DNA from: Aphelocoma coerulescens
Lineage: Eukaryota > Chordata > Aves > Passeriformes > Corvidae
Direction of reading: 5' to 3'
NCBI RefSeq assembly: GCF_041296385.1
Contig: NC_091023.1
Coordinates: forward strand, 2,790,924 to 2,854,923
Length of the DNA: 64,000 nucleotides
The position numbers and the translations under genes are program-made. Below, one piece after another: positions 61,323 to 64,000 of the stretch. Below the pieces are notes generated by a model. That model was not told the DNA's origin, ran no database searches, and saw only the letters and a program-made list of their open reading frames with translations. Numbering within the stretch: the first letter of the stretch is position 1; each line of letters begins with the position of its first letter.

Positions 61323-64000
61323 GTAACCCCGCGCCGCCACCCCCAGACTCCCCCCCGATCCCTGTGTCCATCCCAGCGGGACGGGGGGCGCGCCGGGCGC
61401 TCCGGGAGCGGGGATGCGGGGGATGGGGGGGGCGGGGGAGCCCCGTCGGTTTTACTTTCGCTCCGGAGCGCAGCGCGGGGAGGAGGGGGGGAAGGAGCTG
61501 CCGGCCCACGGCCGCGTTCCCACGGGCGGGCACCCCCGTGATGCCCCCCCACCCCACGCTGCCCAGCGCTCCCGGCTTAAACAGCCGCTTGTTTAGCAGG
61601 AAAACACGAAAAAACCCCTTTCCTCTCACTTTCCGCGGCGTGGACGGAGGTTTTTCCCAGCAGCGCAGCCACCCGCACCCTTAGGGATGTTATTTTTAGT
61701 CGGTAATTCATCAATTTCCCCTCTCCAAACACCTCATCCCCCCTTTTATCCAGCCGGAGAACCCCCAACCCCGAAGCATTTTGCATTTAATGCATCGCGG
61801 CGAGCGCGCCCTCTCATTTCCATCAGGTGCCCGAGGCCGGCCTGATGGGCACACGCGTTCCACAGGGAAAACAAACCCCGCGACCGTGTGGCGTAGCCTC
61901 ATCCCGAGGTTTATTCCCCCCCCGTCATGTGTCGGGATAAAAGAGGGGAAAAAAAAAAATAAATAACCCCATCGTCTGCTCCGGGCGGGTAATGTGGGGC
62001 CGCTTGGCGCGGAGGCTTGGCCTGGGCTGGGAGGTGGGGTACGGATTTGGCCCGGGATTGCTGCTGGGGTATTAATTTGGAAATGACGGGGGGGTTGGAA
62101 ATGCTGTTGTGTAATTGAGGCTTACGGGGGGGGAATGGCTCGTGCCCGGCATCACGTGTGCCGGAGTGGGATTTCGTCTTCGGCAGGGATCGCACACTCC
62201 CTTACCTTCAAAAATCCATCGAAACGAGCTCCCCAGAAATAGCCAGGTGTGACATTTCTAAGCTAAACCTCTTCAGCAGCCTCGGGTTGGGCTGCCGGTG
62301 ACTTTGGAAGAGGGATGGAGCCAGAAATTGGGAGTTTGGGGCCGTAGTACGGAGCCAGGGCTCGACCTTTACCATGTAGCAGGGGATGTAAACAAGGAAT
62401 TCATCTTTAAATTCTCCCGTCGGGGCTGGGGTGCGCCTGCTTTTCCTCCCAAGTTTTATAATGAGAAAAAAAGCCATTTAACCAGCCCAGAAATAAATAC
62501 TGATTTATTTTACATCGCTCTGTGTTCAGCTGGCTCCAAGTTTTCTATTCCCAAGTTTCTTCCGATTATCGAGATCTAATTTAAGCTGATACCTTTTTAT
62601 GCCCAGCTCAAGAAATCTACCCTGCTTTATATTAATATCCCCAGTCTGGGGGGCTGTGCCCTGACTCAGTAGATTATAGATTTTATTTTTGTAATGTGAT
62701 TTTTGGCAGGGAACAGAGACTCACGTGGCCGTGTTTATATCCCCCCCCCTCCTTTAAATCTGTAGAAAATCCAATTTTTATGGTCGTGGTTGAGTCCTGG
62801 AGACACACTGGGATTTCAGGGAGTGAAATGGTAAAAATCCCCCCATGACTGGAATGAATTTGGGGGTTATTGGGGTTGGGGAACCCGAGCTGCGTTGGCT
62901 CTCACCCCTGGGCGTTCCTGCGTCACGGGGATGTGAGGAGGTGCCGATGCCCAGCGCTTCCTTCCGTGCCCGACTTCACCTGGAATGCTTAATTTTTATA
63001 TCAAAATCTAGCACAGATCTGTGTGATCAATATATTTATATACCTATAAATACATTTGGCTAAGGAACGGGCTGGAAAACCCCTGGGACATCTGGCCACG
63101 GGAAGGAGGGAAGGGAATTCCTCGAGGGGAGGTGCTGGCAGAGGGGATGTTTCTGTTTCTCCGAAGGCAGGAATTAGATGTGACAGTGGTGGGAAGGAGC
63201 CTGAATCCTGCCCAGTCCATCCATTCACCTCCCACGAGTTTAAAACCAGCTCTTCTGCTGCCATCCCGATGATCTGGGCTCCTGCAGGAGGGATCCAACA
63301 GCCTCATGGTTGTTTTTTTCCCCTTGTATCTGTTGGATTGTGCCTCGGGGAATTAAAGAAAAAAAAAATCACTTTATTTTTTAATCAACATTTTCTATTT
63401 TTAAGTTATTTTAAAATTGATTTTAAACTCAGCAGGAGCAGGGAATACTTTAATTTGCTTGAAGCAGTCCCACTTCAAGAATATTTTGGTCTTGGAGCGT
63501 GGCCGTGGGGGAAGCAGCAGCATCTTCCCCCTTAAAGATGGGTTGTATATCCCTACAATCATTAAAAATCGTGTTAATGGAAAAGAAAGAAAAGAAAGAA
63601 CATACAAAGATGGATAAAAAGAAAGAGCATTTAAAAAAAAAAAATTAGGATTGGTTGTGAAAAATGAGAAGTAATACTCGGCTCCCCCAGTGCTGACTGT
63701 TATACAAGAATTGGATAAAAATGAGGAGTTTAAAAAGTAGCAGATCTCCAGTTATTGTCCTCAAACCAGTCCCGTTTTGGGGGTTCTGGTTGGGAAGGTG
63801 CCTTTTCATTTCTGTTTCTGCTGTAATTGTCAGAAATGAGAAAGGAAAGCACGTGGGAGATGGGAAGAGCAGGGAGAGGAGCCTGGAAATCACTGTGATG
63901 TGGAATGATTATGTAGAAATATCTCATTGTGTGTCAAACTCGGGTGGTTTTGCCCCAGAGGAAGGTGGCAGGAGGGGGAGTGGTGCCAGTGCCTGCCTGA
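61323..64000 (+). other. IGF2BP2 intron 2 (partial)
   Basis: Start of the large second intron. GC content falls rapidly after about 61900 and the region includes AT-rich stretches (62570-62760, 63000-63060, 63350-63430). No exon, CR1 or RNA gene is recognised. Short open frames have no similarity. Confidence 0.6.

Overview
This is eukaryotic nuclear DNA, almost certainly from a bird. Genes are split by GT-AG introns, the proteins are vertebrate orthologues with vertebrate exon phases, and nearly all recognisable interspersed repeats are CR1 LINE fragments, the dominant avian retrotransposon. No SINE family was seen. A songbird is plausible but cannot be proved from the sequence. The first 39 kb and the last 4 kb are GC-rich and carry minisatellites, as on avian microchromosomes. 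The 40-55 kb part is clearly richer in A and T.

Layout, left to right: (1) the last coding exon of DNAJB11, + strand, 1597-1661; (2) PROCR, the endothelial protein C receptor, - strand, 10659 to 8621, 4 exons; (3) PFKL, liver-type 6-phosphofructokinase, + strand, 13115-18810, 22 exons, 780 residues; (4) CFAP410 (C21orf2), - strand, 28845 to 23649, 7 exons, 253 residues; (5) TRA2B, a splicing regulator, + strand, 39340-54438, 9 coding exons, 289 residues, plus an unspliced-in 'poison' exon at 45045-45322; (6) the first two coding exons of IGF2BP2, + strand, 60612-61322, with the rest beyond the window. I assembled each gene by joining exons at canonical splice sites and checking that phases and total length fit the family.

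The genes do not form one pathway. They are an ER chaperone, a coagulation receptor, a glycolytic enzyme, a ciliary protein and two RNA-binding proteins. From memory of the human map, DNAJB11, TRA2B and IGF2BP2 belong to 3q27, PFKL and CFAP410 are neighbours on 21q22.3, and PROCR is on 20q11. The window therefore joins three human linkage groups.

The most interesting non-coding features are the TRA2B autoregulatory poison exon with GAA-rich enhancers and two TGCATG motifs; a nearly identical inverted pair of CR1 copies (about 870 bp) bracketing PFKL; two long pure-purine tracts, AAAGG-type (324 nt) in PROCR intron 2 and AAGGGG-type (exactly 400 nt) in CFAP410 intron 4; a 19-nt microexon in CFAP410; and GC-rich tandem repeats in or next to the promoters of PFKL, PROCR, CFAP410 and IGF2BP2. 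I did not find an operon-like, phage, CRISPR or otherwise new defence or biosynthetic system.
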